DNA from: Phycisphaerales bacterium
Lineage (GTDB): Bacteria > Planctomycetota > Phycisphaerae > Phycisphaerales > UBA1924
Length of the DNA stretch: 64,000 bases
Assembly (NCBI GenBank): GCA_029260265.1
Contig: JAJDDO010000024.1
Span: forward strand, 993,458-1,057,457
Reading direction: 5' to 3'
Under the pieces are notes generated by a model. It searched no databases, had not been told where the DNA came from, and was given only the letters and a program-made list of their open reading frames with translations. This document shows, piece by piece, positions 51,094 to 60,295 of this stretch. The stretch's first letter is position 1. Every line of letters starts with the position of its first letter. Made by a program: the position numbers and the translations under genes.

Positions 51094-54000
51094 ATGCGAC
51101 ACTTTGTCCGCAACTCACTGATTGCCATCGCGATGCTTGTCATCGCGTTCTGGGCATCATTCCCCGCAGGCGAGAAGATCGGCCTTGGCAAGGACCTCGA
51201 GGGCGGTGCTTCGCTGACCTACTCGGTGCAGCTGAACGCGACCGAGAACGCCAACGAGGTGATCCCCAAAGTCATCGATGTGCTCAAGCAGCGCATCGAC
51301 CCCAACGGCTTGTTCGAGATTTCGATCGTCCGCCAGGGGCAAGACCGGCTCGAGATCACCATGCCTCTGCCGGGCGAGCATGTGACCAAGCTCAAGGAGG
51401 CCTACGAGCTCGAGCTCGAGAAGCTTTCGGGCACGGCGATCTCGGATGATGAGTTTGATCGCGTGATGCGATTGGGCGAAACCGAGCGTGCGGCGGAGCT
51501 TGATCGGCTCGGGGCAGCGAGTGCAGCGATGCGTGCGGACCTCCAGCGTGCAGCTGAGGCGAAGGATACCTCCGATGCGATGCGAACCGCGTTGGATCTG
51601 GCGGGGCGGACCGGTGCGGATGAGAACCGGCTCGACGAGCTGGCGCTGCTCGCGGCCGATGCCGAGATCGAGTACGACAACATCCGCGATCTGACCCTCG
51701 CCAATGCGGTCAGCCAGCGGCTGGTTCGCAGGGCGCTGGAACTCTCGACCGAATCAAAGTTTATCCGCAACGACCGGGCGACCACCGAGAAGGACAAGTT
51801 CCTCGAGTTCGATAGCCCACGCAAGCGGGCGCTCGACCGGATCCGCGATCGGCATCCGGAGTTGACCGACCAGCTCGACCGGGTGGTCGCGGCTTACAAC
51901 GCATACGACGATAAACGCGATTCTCTCGATGACACCGCGGACCTCAAGCGGCTGGTTCAGGCGGCGGGCGTGCTGAGTTTCCGGATCACCTGTGACCCGA
52001 CCGGCGGCTCGAACACAAACCCAGAAAATGTACACCCCCAGGAGTTGCAGCTTCGATCCACGCTGCAGGAAAAAGGCCCGCGCCAGGCGTCGGCACGCGA
52101 TGCGCAGTGGTTCAGAATTAACAAGATCGACTCGTGGTACGACACGGTTTCAGAGTTTGAGAGTCTGCAGGCAAATCCGTCGGCCTTCTTTCGCAGCCGT
52201 GGATATGTCGTTGAAGAGTATGAGGGCGAGTACTACATGCTCGCATGGGATGCGCGCAACCTTCGCATGACCCAGGACGACGGGCATTGGGCTGTTGAAC
52301 GAGCATTCCAGACGAGCGACCAGCTCGGGAAGCCCGCGATCGGGTTCAAGATGGATCCGGTCGGTGCCAGCTTGCTCGGCGATCTGACCGGACCGAACCT
52401 CGGCGAGCCGATGGCGGTTCTGCTCGATGACGAGGTGTTTACCGCACCGAACCTCAACGGGCGGATTTCGAGCAACGGCATTATTCAGGGCGACTTTACC
52501 CCCGCAGAGATAGATTATGTCGCTCGCGTTTTGAACGCCGGCTCACTGCAGGCCAAGCTCAGCGCTGAACCAATCTCTGAAAATACGATTGCGCCCGAGC
52601 TCGGGCAGGACAATCTGGACGCCGGGATCAGGGCGGGCATACTCGCGTTGATCGTGGTTTCTATGTTTATGGTGATGTATTACTTCGGGTACGGCGTGGT
52701 CGCGGTGCTTTGCTTGGCGATCAACGCCTTGCTGATTCTTGGTGCGTTGGCGCTGAGCCGGGCGTCGTTGACGCTGCCGGGTATTGCGGGGATTATCCTG
52801 ACCTTTGGTATGGCGGTGGACGCCAATGTGCTGATCTACGAGCGCATCCGCGAGGAGCTTGGTAAGGGGCTCGACCTCCGCCAGGCGGTCCGCGTTGGTA
52901 AGCAGAAGGCGCTCAGCTCGATCGTTGACGGCAATGTGACCAACCTGATTGTTTGTTTCGTGCTCGCCAAGGTCGGCACCCAAGAGATCCGCGGGTTTGC
53001 GATCACGCTCGGGATCGGCGTGGTCTGCACGATGATCAGCGCTCTGTTCTTTAACAACATCATCATGCACATCTTGGTCGATCGGATTCGCATCCGCAAG
53101 ATGCGGATGCTCCCGATGATCGTCAAGCCACTCGAAGCGGTCCTGCATCCGAATATCAACTGGATCGGGTTGCGGTGGTTCTCGTTGGTGCTCTCAACAG
53201 TTGCGGTGGGCTTCGGCGCGTGGATGGTCTACTCGCAGGGCGCGGCGATGCTCGATACCGAGTTCCGCGGCGGCACCCAGGTTACCCTCGCATTGAAAAC
53301 AGATGAAGCGAGCGGGCAGCCGATGACCTTAACACGCTCAGAGGTCGAAGACCGAGTGCACGCCCTGGGCGAATCGGTTGATGAACTGAGCCTGATCCGT
53401 CCGCTTCGCGTTGCCGAGATCGTGCCGGTCAACCCAGCGGATGACAACATCACGAGTGATGTATTCAATATCAAAACCTACGCCACTTCGAGAAAAGATG
53501 TCGGCGATGCGATTATCCGCGAGTTCGCCGAGATGCTCGATGTGCCCCCCGCGTTGTCGTTCGCGGGATCGCTCGTGTCAGATTCCGCGGGCGCCCCGGT
53601 TTATCCGGTCGTGACCAGCCGGCTTGGCGAGAACATCAATCAGCCCGAGCTTCGCAGGAATGTGAAGAGCTTTGTCGATGGCGTGGCGATCGTGATCGAG
53701 GATATCACCCCGACGCAAACCCTCGAGAGCCTCGAGCATCGGCTTGATCTGCTCAGACGCAAGGATGACTTCCTTGATGTCCTCGGGCGTTCGAGCGAGT
53801 TGGTGGTGATCAAGGGCAGCGCCGATGCGGTGCAGTCCGCGGTACTGCTTGTTTCAGACACGGATATAGGATACTCGACCAACGCCAACGCGTGGCAGAC
53901 CTCGGTCGCCCAGCGTGAGTGGGAACTGGTTATCGCGGCCTTAGCAGAAAGCTCTGATCAGCTCAGTGTGCAGAACTTCAGCCCCGCGATTGCGGAAAAC

Positions 54001-54591
54001 TTCCGAGCGACCGCGTTCGCAGCGGTGCTGTTGTCGCTGATGCTGATCCTGATCTATATCTGGGTGCGGTTCGGTTCTGTGCGGTACTCGGCTGCTGCGA
54101 TCGTTGCGTTGACCCACGATGTACTTGTCGTGATCGGGTTGATTGCGTTGGCTGAGATTATCTATGACAAAGAGTCCTTCTCGGGGGTGACCAGCATGCT
54201 GATGCTCGAGCCGTTCAAGATCGACCTGAACCTTGTTGCGGCGTTGCTGACAATTATTGGCTACTCGCTCAATGATACGATCATCATTATGGACCGTATC
54301 CGCGAGGATCGGGGCAAGCTCAGCTACGCATCCAAGGCGGTTGTGAACTCTGCGATCAACCAGACGATCTCGCGTACTGTGATCACCTCGGGGACGACGC
54401 TGCTTGCGATTCTGTTCTTGTACATCAAGGGCGGGCCGGGTGTGCATGCGTTTAGTTACGCGTTGCTCTGTGGCGTGGTCGTCGGGACCTACTCATCGGT
54501 CGCGGTTGCGGCCCCGATGGTCTGGTCATGGCGCAAGGATCTCGAACTTCAGCGAGAGCGGCGTGCAAGCGAGGAATCTGCTCAGGCGTGA
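51094..54591 (+). CDS. secDF: Fused SecD-SecF protein-export membrane protein
   Basis: 1165 residues; uses the proton gradient to help pull secreted proteins out of SecYEG. SecD part (1 to about 680): first helix, DLEGGASLTYSV, P1 domain, then helices with GMAVDANVLIYERIREEL. SecF part (from about 695): FRGGTQVTL, a second periplasmic domain and TIIGYSLNDTIIIMDRIRED. The Asp residues of helix 4 needed for proton flow are present. Between LPGEHVTKL (about 100) and LSFRI (about 295) lies a helical, charged insertion of roughly 185 residues absent from ordinary SecD. GAGG lies 9 nt before the ATG. Confidence 0.97.
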   Translation: MRHFVRNSLIAIAMLVIAFWASFPAGEKIGLGKDLEGGASLTYSVQLNATENANEVIPKVIDVLKQRIDPNGLFEISIVRQGQDRLEITMPLPGEHVTKLKEAYELELEKLSGTAISDDEFDRVMRLGETERAAELDRLGAASAAMRADLQRAAEAKDTSDAMRTALDLAGRTGADENRLDELALLAADAEIEYDNIRDLTLANAVSQRLVRRALELSTESKFIRNDRATTEKDKFLEFDSPRKRALDRIRDRHPELTDQLDRVVAAYNAYDDKRDSLDDTADLKRLVQAAGVLSFRITCDPTGGSNTNPENVHPQELQLRSTLQEKGPRQASARDAQWFRINKIDSWYDTVSEFESLQANPSAFFRSRGYVVEEYEGEYYMLAWDARNLRMTQDDGHWAVERAFQTSDQLGKPAIGFKMDPVGASLLGDLTGPNLGEPMAVLLDDEVFTAPNLNGRISSNGIIQGDFTPAEIDYVARVLNAGSLQAKLSAEPISENTIAPELGQDNLDAGIRAGILALIVVSMFMVMYYFGYGVVAVLCLAINALLILGALALSRASLTLPGIAGIILTFGMAVDANVLIYERIREELGKGLDLRQAVRVGKQKALSSIVDGNVTNLIVCFVLAKVGTQEIRGFAITLGIGVVCTMISALFFNNIIMHILVDRIRIRKMRMLPMIVKPLEAVLHPNINWIGLRWFSLVLSTVAVGFGAWMVYSQGAAMLDTEFRGGTQVTLALKTDEASGQPMTLTRSEVEDRVHALGESVDELSLIRPLRVAEIVPVNPADDNITSDVFNIKTYATSRKDVGDAIIREFAEMLDVPPALSFAGSLVSDSAGAPVYPVVTSRLGENINQPELRRNVKSFVDGVAIVIEDITPTQTLESLEHRLDLLRRKDDFLDVLGRSSELVVIKGSADAVQSAVLLVSDTDIGYSTNANAWQTSVAQREWELVIAALAESSDQLSVQNFSPAIAENFRATAFAAVLLSLMLILIYIWVRFGSVRYSAAAIVALTHDVLVVIGLIALAEIIYDKESFSGVTSMLMLEPFKIDLNLVAALLTIIGYSLNDTIIIMDRIREDRGKLSYASKAVVNSAINQTISRTVITSGTTLLAILFLYIKGGPGVHAFSYALLCGVVVGTYSSVAVAAPMVWSWRKDLELQRERRASEESAQA

Positions 54592-54637
54592 GTGTTCCCG
54601 GTGTGTAGTACACTTGGCGCGACCAGGGAGCGCTGCG

Positions 54638-55342
54638 ATGGAAGAACGATCATCCAAGGTCTTTGTTGGGCTCTGCCTGCTGGTGCTGGTGTGGATAGGT
54701 GTGTATTGGATGTGGGAACCGGAGCGGGATGACTCGCCCCGAATCACATTCGCAGCCCAGCCCGATGATCTGGATCAACCGGTTGTTGATGAACCGATCC
54801 CCGAGCCGGTGGTCGAGCCAGAGCCGCAAGAACCTGAGCCGATCAGAGTTGAAGTTCCCCGCGTAATCACCGATCTCGATGCCCGAGAAGAACCCGCGGA
54901 GTTGATCGAGCCAAAGTTCACCGAGTACATTGTCCTCAAAGACGAAAATATGGGATCAATCGCACGCAAGCTGTTCGGATCGAGCGAACGCTGGGACGCG
55001 ATCGCGCGATCAAACCCGCGGGTCGATCCCAAGCGGCTCAAGGTCGGGCAGGTCCTGCGTATCCCAGTTGATCCGGACAATATCCAGGGAATCTTGGTCG
55101 CGGACAGCGTTGGCGGCGAGGGGAGCGATGCAAAGAAAGCACGCCCATCCAAGGTGGTCGAGTACTTTGTTCAATCGGGCGATTCGCTCTCCAAAATTGC
55201 CCAGCGTTTCTACGGCTCGTCGCGGCATGCCCAGATGATCTTTGAGTACAACAGGGATACTTTATCAAGCATCGATGACATCAGTATCGGGCAACTGCTC
55301 AAGCTGCCCCCGCTCGATGAGACCGAGGGATCGGGTGGGTGA
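54638..55342 (+). CDS. Membrane-anchored protein with two LysM domains
   Basis: 234 residues. N-terminal membrane anchor (VFVGLCLLVLVWIGVYWMW, about 8-26), a Pro/Glu-rich linker, and two LysM repeats: YIVLKDENMGSIARKLFGSS...RLKVGQVLRIP (about 93-140) and YFVQSGDSLSKIAQRFYGSS...DISIGQLLKLP (about 177-225). LysM binds N-acetylglucosamine in peptidoglycan, so this likely links the inner membrane to the wall. GGGAG lies 7 nt before the ATG. Located right after secDF. Confidence 0.88.
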   Translation: MEERSSKVFVGLCLLVLVWIGVYWMWEPERDDSPRITFAAQPDDLDQPVVDEPIPEPVVEPEPQEPEPIRVEVPRVITDLDAREEPAELIEPKFTEYIVLKDENMGSIARKLFGSSERWDAIARSNPRVDPKRLKVGQVLRIPVDPDNIQGILVADSVGGEGSDAKKARPSKVVEYFVQSGDSLSKIAQRFYGSSRHAQMIFEYNRDTLSSIDDISIGQLLKLPPLDETEGSGG

Positions 55343-55363
55343 CCTTTGGCGAATCGGGGCGCG

Positions 55364-55369
55364 TACAAT
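55364..55369 (+). promoter_or_regulatory. -10 box TACAAT, 5 nt before the hldD ATG
   Basis: Near-consensus -10 before a start without a Shine-Dalgarno; member of the leaderless set. Confidence 0.5.
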
Positions 55370-55374
55370 CGTCT

Positions 55375-56400
55375 ATGACCAGTGCGGAAACATCATTTAT
55401 CGTGACCGGCGGAGCGGGGTTCATCGGGGCCAACCTTGTTGCGGAACTCATGCGGCGTCACCCGGGTGCGCATATCTATGTCGTCGATGATTTTCGTACC
55501 GGTTCTTATGCCAACATTGTCGAGGCGTGCGATCGTGCGGGCGTCGGGGGCTTTGAGGGCACGGTGCTCTCTGACTCGGTCGGTGATCTCAACTGGCAAC
55601 CGGCACTCTTGGGGATTCAGCCCAAGGCGGTGTTTCACCTCGCAGCGATCACAGACACGCTTGAGTTCGATGAGCAGAAGATGCTGCGAGCCAACACCGA
55701 ACCGTTCGCAGAGATCCTCGAATCATGCATCGAGTGTGAGGTCCCATTGGTTTACGCATCGAGTGCGGCAACTTATGGTTCACCCGAGCAGCGGACGCCG
55801 TTCGGGCTTGAGCTCGCGGGCAAGCCGAACAATGTGTATGGATTTAGCAAATGGTTGATGGACGCGGAAGTCTTCCGGTTCTTCAAGAAACGGGAATCGG
55901 CGGGCGAGCCGCTGCCTCATGTTGTCGGGCTGCGGTATTTCAATGTCTACGGCCCGGGCGAGTGGCGCAAGGGCAAAATGGCATCGATGGTCTGGCACCT
56001 GACCAACCAGGTTTTGGACGGCAAGCAGCCCGGGCTGTTCAACTATGGCGAGCATGAGCGTGATCAGATCTTCGTTGAAGATGTGGTCTCCTGCACCCTC
56101 GCGGGCGCCGAGCCCGGCGTGAAGCCGGGGGTGTACAACCTTGGATCTGGGCAGACGACTTCGTTTAATCAAATCGTCGAAGCAATCAATGAGGCGTTGG
56201 GCGAATCGGTTGAGCCGAGGTACTTTGAGATGCCCGCGGAGATGATCCCGACCTATCAGCATTACACATGTGCGGATATGAGCAAGACAAAGTCGGGGCT
56301 AAACTGGGCGCCGGGCTGGTCGCCGATGGACGCGATGATCCGGTACGCACGACAGATCGCGACGGAGCGGAAGAGCTCGTCGGCCGCCACCAACGCCTAA
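55375..56400 (+). CDS. hldD: ADP-L-glycero-D-manno-heptose 6-epimerase
   Basis: 341-residue short-chain-type epimerase that finishes the heptose precursor for lipopolysaccharide. Rossmann GGAGFIGANL at the N-terminus and active site VYASSAATYGSP with YGFSK are visible. The diagnostic HldD segment LRYFNVYGPGEWRKGKMASMV is also present. hldE in this window supplies its substrate pathway. UDP-galactose 4-epimerase relatives lack the HKGSMAS-like stretch, which favours HldD. Start at 55375 with a TACAAT box 5 nt upstream; the in-frame ATG/GTG before it has no support. Confidence 0.9.
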   Translation: MTSAETSFIVTGGAGFIGANLVAELMRRHPGAHIYVVDDFRTGSYANIVEACDRAGVGGFEGTVLSDSVGDLNWQPALLGIQPKAVFHLAAITDTLEFDEQKMLRANTEPFAEILESCIECEVPLVYASSAATYGSPEQRTPFGLELAGKPNNVYGFSKWLMDAEVFRFFKKRESAGEPLPHVVGLRYFNVYGPGEWRKGKMASMVWHLTNQVLDGKQPGLFNYGEHERDQIFVEDVVSCTLAGAEPGVKPGVYNLGSGQTTSFNQIVEAINEALGESVEPRYFEMPAEMIPTYQHYTCADMSKTKSGLNWAPGWSPMDAMIRYARQIATERKSSSAATNA

Positions 56401-56418
56401 CCAATGGGGTCTTTGCGT

Positions 56419-57390
56419 ATGCCAATTAAGAGAGTGCTCGTGACCGGCGGGGCCGGATTTCTTGGAAGTCATTTGTGCGAACGGCTGACCGCCAACGGGC
56501 ATGATGTCATCTGCCTCGACAATTTTTTTACTTCTCAGAAGTCAAATGTCAAGCACCTGCTCAAGCTGGACAACTTTGAGCTGATCCGTCACGATGTGAC
56601 CCATCCACTCTGGCTTGAGGTCGATGAGATCTACAATCTTGCCTGCCCCGCAGCTCCTGGGCATTATCAGTACAACCCAATCAAGACTATGAAGACTTCT
56701 GTTATGGGCGCGATCAACATGCTCGGGATGGCCAAGCGATGCGGAGCCAAGATTCTTCAGACTTCGACCAGTGAGGTCTACGGCGACCCGAGCGTACATC
56801 CTCAGCCTGAGTCATACAGAGGAAATGTCAACACGCTTGGGCCTCGCGCTTGCTACGACGAGGGCAAACGGGCAGCAGAAACGCTGTTCATGGACTACAA
56901 ACGCTCGCACAATCTTGATGTCGCGATCGTTCGGATCTTCAACACCTTTGGTCCTCGGATGCACCCGTTCGATGGGCGGGTGGTTTCCAATTTTATCATT
57001 CAGGCACTCGAGAATCGGGACATCACCATCTTTGGTGACGGGTCGCAGACGCGTTCTTTCTGCTATCGCGATGACCTTGTAGAGGCGATCATCCGGATGA
57101 TGGAATCGGATCATCTCGTCGGCCCGATCAATATCGGCAACCCCGGAGAGTTCACGATCAGAGAGCTGGCGGAGATCATTGTTGAGCTGACCGGCTCATC
57201 GAGCCAGATCGTCAATGCCGGCCCATTGCCCGAGGATGATCCGCTCCAGCGTCAGCCTGATATCACACTCGCCAAGCGACACCTTGATTGGGAGCCCACC
57301 ACCGAACTCCGCGATGGGCTCGTCAGGACGATCGAATACTTCCGATCGATCGATCTGAGCAACTTTCGGGCACCGACGCCCAATCATTAG
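56419..57390 (+). CDS. UDP-glucuronate decarboxylase (UDP-xylose synthase)
   Basis: 323 residues. It has [50 protein letters not shown] (a UXS hallmark), [10 protein letters not shown], the active-site YDEGKRAAE and the [21 protein letters not shown] line. The enzyme makes UDP-xylose for polysaccharides. The start is placed at 56419 by comparison with the family; ATG at 56404 is also possible. Eighteen nt separate it from hldD, so both nucleotide-sugar genes are likely co-expressed. Confidence 0.93.
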   Translation: MPIKRVLVTGGAGFLGSHLCERLTANGHDVICLDNFFTSQKSNVKHLLKLDNFELIRHDVTHPLWLEVDEIYNLACPAAPGHYQYNPIKTMKTSVMGAINMLGMAKRCGAKILQTSTSEVYGDPSVHPQPESYRGNVNTLGPRACYDEGKRAAETLFMDYKRSHNLDVAIVRIFNTFGPRMHPFDGRVVSNFIIQALENRDITIFGDGSQTRSFCYRDDLVEAIIRMMESDHLVGPINIGNPGEFTIRELAEIIVELTGSSSQIVNAGPLPEDDPLQRQPDITLAKRHLDWEPTTELRDGLVRTIEYFRSIDLSNFRAPTPNH

Positions 57391-57499
57391 ATCCGCGGAA
57401 CCTGCGCCTCGACAGCCGGGCAGATCCCGCAATCGGGGAGCGGCGATGAAAAAACATGGTTCGAGACCCGATTGGGGCACCGAACTCTCCCGAATCCGA

Positions 57500-57505
57500 T
57501 AGAAT
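57500..57505 (+). promoter_or_regulatory. -10-like box TAGAAT, 6 nt before the QueC-like ATG
   Basis: TANNNT box before a start without a Shine-Dalgarno; member of the leaderless set. Confidence 0.45.
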
Positions 57506-57511
57506 CAAGCC

Positions 57512-58258
57512 ATGCCGATCCCACGGATCTCTCAAGAACGATGCCTCATACTCTCCGACGGCGGTCTGGAGTCGGCGGTCGTTGCAGCGATCGCAGCCGA
57601 GCAAACCGTACGCGGTGGGGCAGAACCCTCCGTTGTGCTCGCAAGCTGGTGGGGCGGGGCGACAGATCTGGATTTGTTACTCCCGTCTGTTGATCGAGCC
57701 GTGTCGCGGCAGGCTGAAATTTATGGGCTCGGTCAGATCCCGGATCAGACGGGGTATCCGCCGGAGGATCAGGATTCGTTCACCCAAGAAAACTCCTCGG
57801 CCAAGCACACGCAGTTGATCTTGCAGGGCGCGTACATCGCGGCAAGCCTAGGGATTCGTCGGGTTGTTTGGCCGATTCGCGTTGGCAGCGTACAACGGGA
57901 CTTTGATCCAAATGCCGATCTTGATCTCGTGGGCTCTACAATTGACCGCGGCGTGCTTGCGGGGCGATTGGCGACGCTTGATGTCCAGTCGGATACAAGA
58001 GACGAGCAGCTCGAGATCAGCATCGAGATGCCTCTGGTCGATTTTTCCAATATCCAACTCGCTGATCTCGCGGGTGATCTGTCCGTCTCGCTCAGTTCGT
58101 GCTGGTGGTCGCATGACCGCCAGGTGACGCCGAGCGCCCAAGGGGAATACGAGTACTGGTCGAAACGCAGTGTCCTCGGGCAGGGCAGCGCCGGGGCTTC
58201 GTATGAGGTCAAATCGTTCGATGCCCAAAGGGCCCTTCACGAACGCCCCGCTCGATAA
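57512..58258 (+). CDS. QueC-like PP-loop family protein, degenerate
   Basis: 248 residues. The order of elements follows QueC (7-cyano-7-deazaguanine synthase): an N-terminal loop LILSDGGLESAVVAA where QueC has SGGxDS, a central helix-strand HTQLILQGAYIAASLGIRR then VVWPIRVG, and a late EMPLVDFSNIQLADLAGDLSV then SSCWWSHD. The canonical SGG-x-DS is altered, and the C-terminal zinc cysteines (CxxC pair) are missing apart from one Cys. ATP pyrophosphatase activity is therefore doubtful. tgt, a queuosine-pathway gene, lies 8 kb upstream. It may be a repurposed family member. Confidence 0.6.
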   Translation: MPIPRISQERCLILSDGGLESAVVAAIAAEQTVRGGAEPSVVLASWWGGATDLDLLLPSVDRAVSRQAEIYGLGQIPDQTGYPPEDQDSFTQENSSAKHTQLILQGAYIAASLGIRRVVWPIRVGSVQRDFDPNADLDLVGSTIDRGVLAGRLATLDVQSDTRDEQLEISIEMPLVDFSNIQLADLAGDLSVSLSSCWWSHDRQVTPSAQGEYEYWSKRSVLGQGSAGASYEVKSFDAQRALHERPAR

Positions 58259-58307
58259 GTTCTTGTTTCGTGGCACAGCAGCTATGGGTCTGTCGCCCCA
58301 TCGGGCG

Positions 58308-58313
58308 TACACT
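58308..58313 (+). promoter_or_regulatory. -10-like box TACACT, 8 nt before the proS ATG
   Basis: TANNNT box before a start without a Shine-Dalgarno; member of the leaderless set. Confidence 0.4.
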
Positions 58314-58321
58314 CGTGCACT

Positions 58322-60124
58322 ATGTCGAGCACACACACCACATCATGTATCGCCAAGTCCACCCGAGGGAGCGTCCAGCGCTGGTCGCAGACCCTGATTC
58401 CGACGGTCCGCCAGGCGCCCTCGGATGCCGAGATGCCTTCGCATGTATTCATGATCAGGGCGGGGTTTATCCGTCAGGTGGGGGCGGGGGTGTACAACTA
58501 CCTGCCGCTCGCGTGGCGTTCATTGCGAAAGGTGTCCGAGATCATCCGCGAAGAGATGGATGCTGCCGGTGCCTCCGAGTTGCTCATGCCCGCGTTCCAG
58601 CCCATGGAGTTGTACGCCGGCACCAAGCGCGATATTGACTACGGCGATCTGCTCTTCACCCTTGAAGATCGTCACGGGCGAAAGCTTGCGTTGGGTCCGA
58701 CTCATGAAGAAGTCATCACGGACCTGATGTGCGGCGCATTGACAAGCTACAAGCAGTTCCCGCTCAACCTGTACCAGATCCAGACGAAGTTTCGCGATGA
58801 GTTCCGTCCGCGGGCTGGGTTGTTGCGTGGGCGTGAGTTCATTATGAAGGATGCGTATTCGTTCCATCTCGATCTTGATGGCGATGCGGGGCTCAATGCA
58901 ACCTACGACAAAATGCACCGGGCATACACCAATATATTCACACGATGTGGGTTAGATTTTTCGGCGGTGGAAGCGGAGGCCGGGCCGATCGGTGGTTCCG
59001 CTTCGCACGAGTTTATGGTGAACTGTGAAGCCGGCGAGGACACGATCCTGGTCTGCCAAGAATCCGGGTACGCGGCCAATGTTGAGAAAGCCGAGATCGG
59101 CGAGCGTGCATGGTCGTTTGAGGTCGCTGCCGATTCCGAGCTTGTCAAGCACCACACGCCGAACATGCCCGGGATTCACAGCGTCGCCGAGCACCTCTCG
59201 ACCACGCCGAGCGGGATGCTCAAATCGATTGTCCTTCGCACAACGGAAGAATCCCCGCGATGGGTGATCGCGGTGGTGCGAGGCGATCATGAGGTCAATG
59301 AATCAAAGGTGCGCGATGCGATCGGGTGCTCGGTAGAACTTGCCGACGAGGGCGAAGCGAAGGCCGCCGGGTTTGTGATCGGGTATGTTTCGCCGAGGGT
59401 ATGCTCGAGCATTGATCTTCTCCTTGTTGTTGATCCCGATGCGCTCGCCGGTGCGTCATGGGCGACCGGCGCCGATGAGCCGGATCATCATGTCACCGGG
59501 TTCAACTGGTCACGGGACATGGGCGACGCAATCCGCGGCGGCAAGATCCAGGTTGCCGATATTCGAAACGCCCAGGGCGGTGATCCCTCACCGCGTGTTG
59601 CTGGTTCGGTGCTGCAGGAGCGTAAGGGCATCGAGGTGGGGCATATATTCAAGCTTGGGACGAAGTATTCCGAAGCGATCGGGCTCGATGTGCTCAACAA
59701 AGATCAGAAGAAGCAATCGGTGATCATGGGTTGCTACGGCATCGGTGTGAGCCGGACCCTCGCGGCGTGCGTCGAGATGTCGCACGACGACAACGGGATC
59801 ATCTGGCCCGCGGCCATCGCGCCGTTCCATGTTCACCTTGTGGTGATCAAGCCCAATGAGCCCGAGGTGCAAGAGGCGGTTTCCGCGATGAGCGATGAAC
59901 TCGCCGGGCATGGTATCGATGTCTTCATCGACGATCGTGCGGAGCGTCCGGGCCCGAAGTTCAAGGATGCGGACCTGATCGGGCTCCCGATCCGGCTCAC
60001 GATCTCACCAAAGACCATCGAGCAAGGAGAGGTCGAGTTCAAGCTTCGATCAGACGATGCTCGAGGGGTCGGGCATCCTCGCGAGGCGATTGTCCAGATG
60101 TGCCTTGATGCTTTGGCACCATGA
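58322..60124 (+). CDS. proS: Prolyl-tRNA synthetase (bacterial type)
   Basis: 600-residue class II synthetase. Motif 1 region (GAGVYNYLPLAWRSLRKV), motif 2 with LGPTHEEVIT and TKFRDEFRPRAGLLRGREFIMKDAYSF, an inserted editing domain (YbaK-like, about 230-400, LKSIVLRTTE to SSIDLLLVVD), motif 3 with GCYGIGVSRTLAACVE, and an anticodon-binding domain (PFHVHLVVI; DDRAERPGPKFKDADLIGLP). The Met at 58322 leaves about 20 extra residues before the usual start. The TACACT box upstream supports it. Confidence 0.97.
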   Translation: MSSTHTTSCIAKSTRGSVQRWSQTLIPTVRQAPSDAEMPSHVFMIRAGFIRQVGAGVYNYLPLAWRSLRKVSEIIREEMDAAGASELLMPAFQPMELYAGTKRDIDYGDLLFTLEDRHGRKLALGPTHEEVITDLMCGALTSYKQFPLNLYQIQTKFRDEFRPRAGLLRGREFIMKDAYSFHLDLDGDAGLNATYDKMHRAYTNIFTRCGLDFSAVEAEAGPIGGSASHEFMVNCEAGEDTILVCQESGYAANVEKAEIGERAWSFEVAADSELVKHHTPNMPGIHSVAEHLSTTPSGMLKSIVLRTTEESPRWVIAVVRGDHEVNESKVRDAIGCSVELADEGEAKAAGFVIGYVSPRVCSSIDLLLVVDPDALAGASWATGADEPDHHVTGFNWSRDMGDAIRGGKIQVADIRNAQGGDPSPRVAGSVLQERKGIEVGHIFKLGTKYSEAIGLDVLNKDQKKQSVIMGCYGIGVSRTLAACVEMSHDDNGIIWPAAIAPFHVHLVVIKPNEPEVQEAVSAMSDELAGHGIDVFIDDRAERPGPKFKDADLIGLPIRLTISPKTIEQGEVEFKLRSDDARGVGHPREAIVQMCLDALAP

Positions 60125-60181
60125 TCGTGTGAAATCCGATGAAATTGGCGTGATTTCTGCGAAACTAGCTCCACACAGCGC

Positions 60182-60210
60182 TTGACAGCGCGGCTCATTT
60201 TCGGGATGAT
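60182..60210 (+). promoter_or_regulatory. Promoter of the S8 protease gene
   Basis: TTGACA (60182-60187), 17-bp spacer, GATGAT (60205-60210). The -35 is flanked by GCGC on each side. Predicted start about 80 nt before the ATG at 60296. Confidence 0.6.
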
Positions 60211-60295
60211 GGATCAATCGCTGATTTCTGTTGATCGGCATTTGTTCGCCGGCGTCGGGGTTGCATACACAATATGAATGGGGAGTTCGCACACG

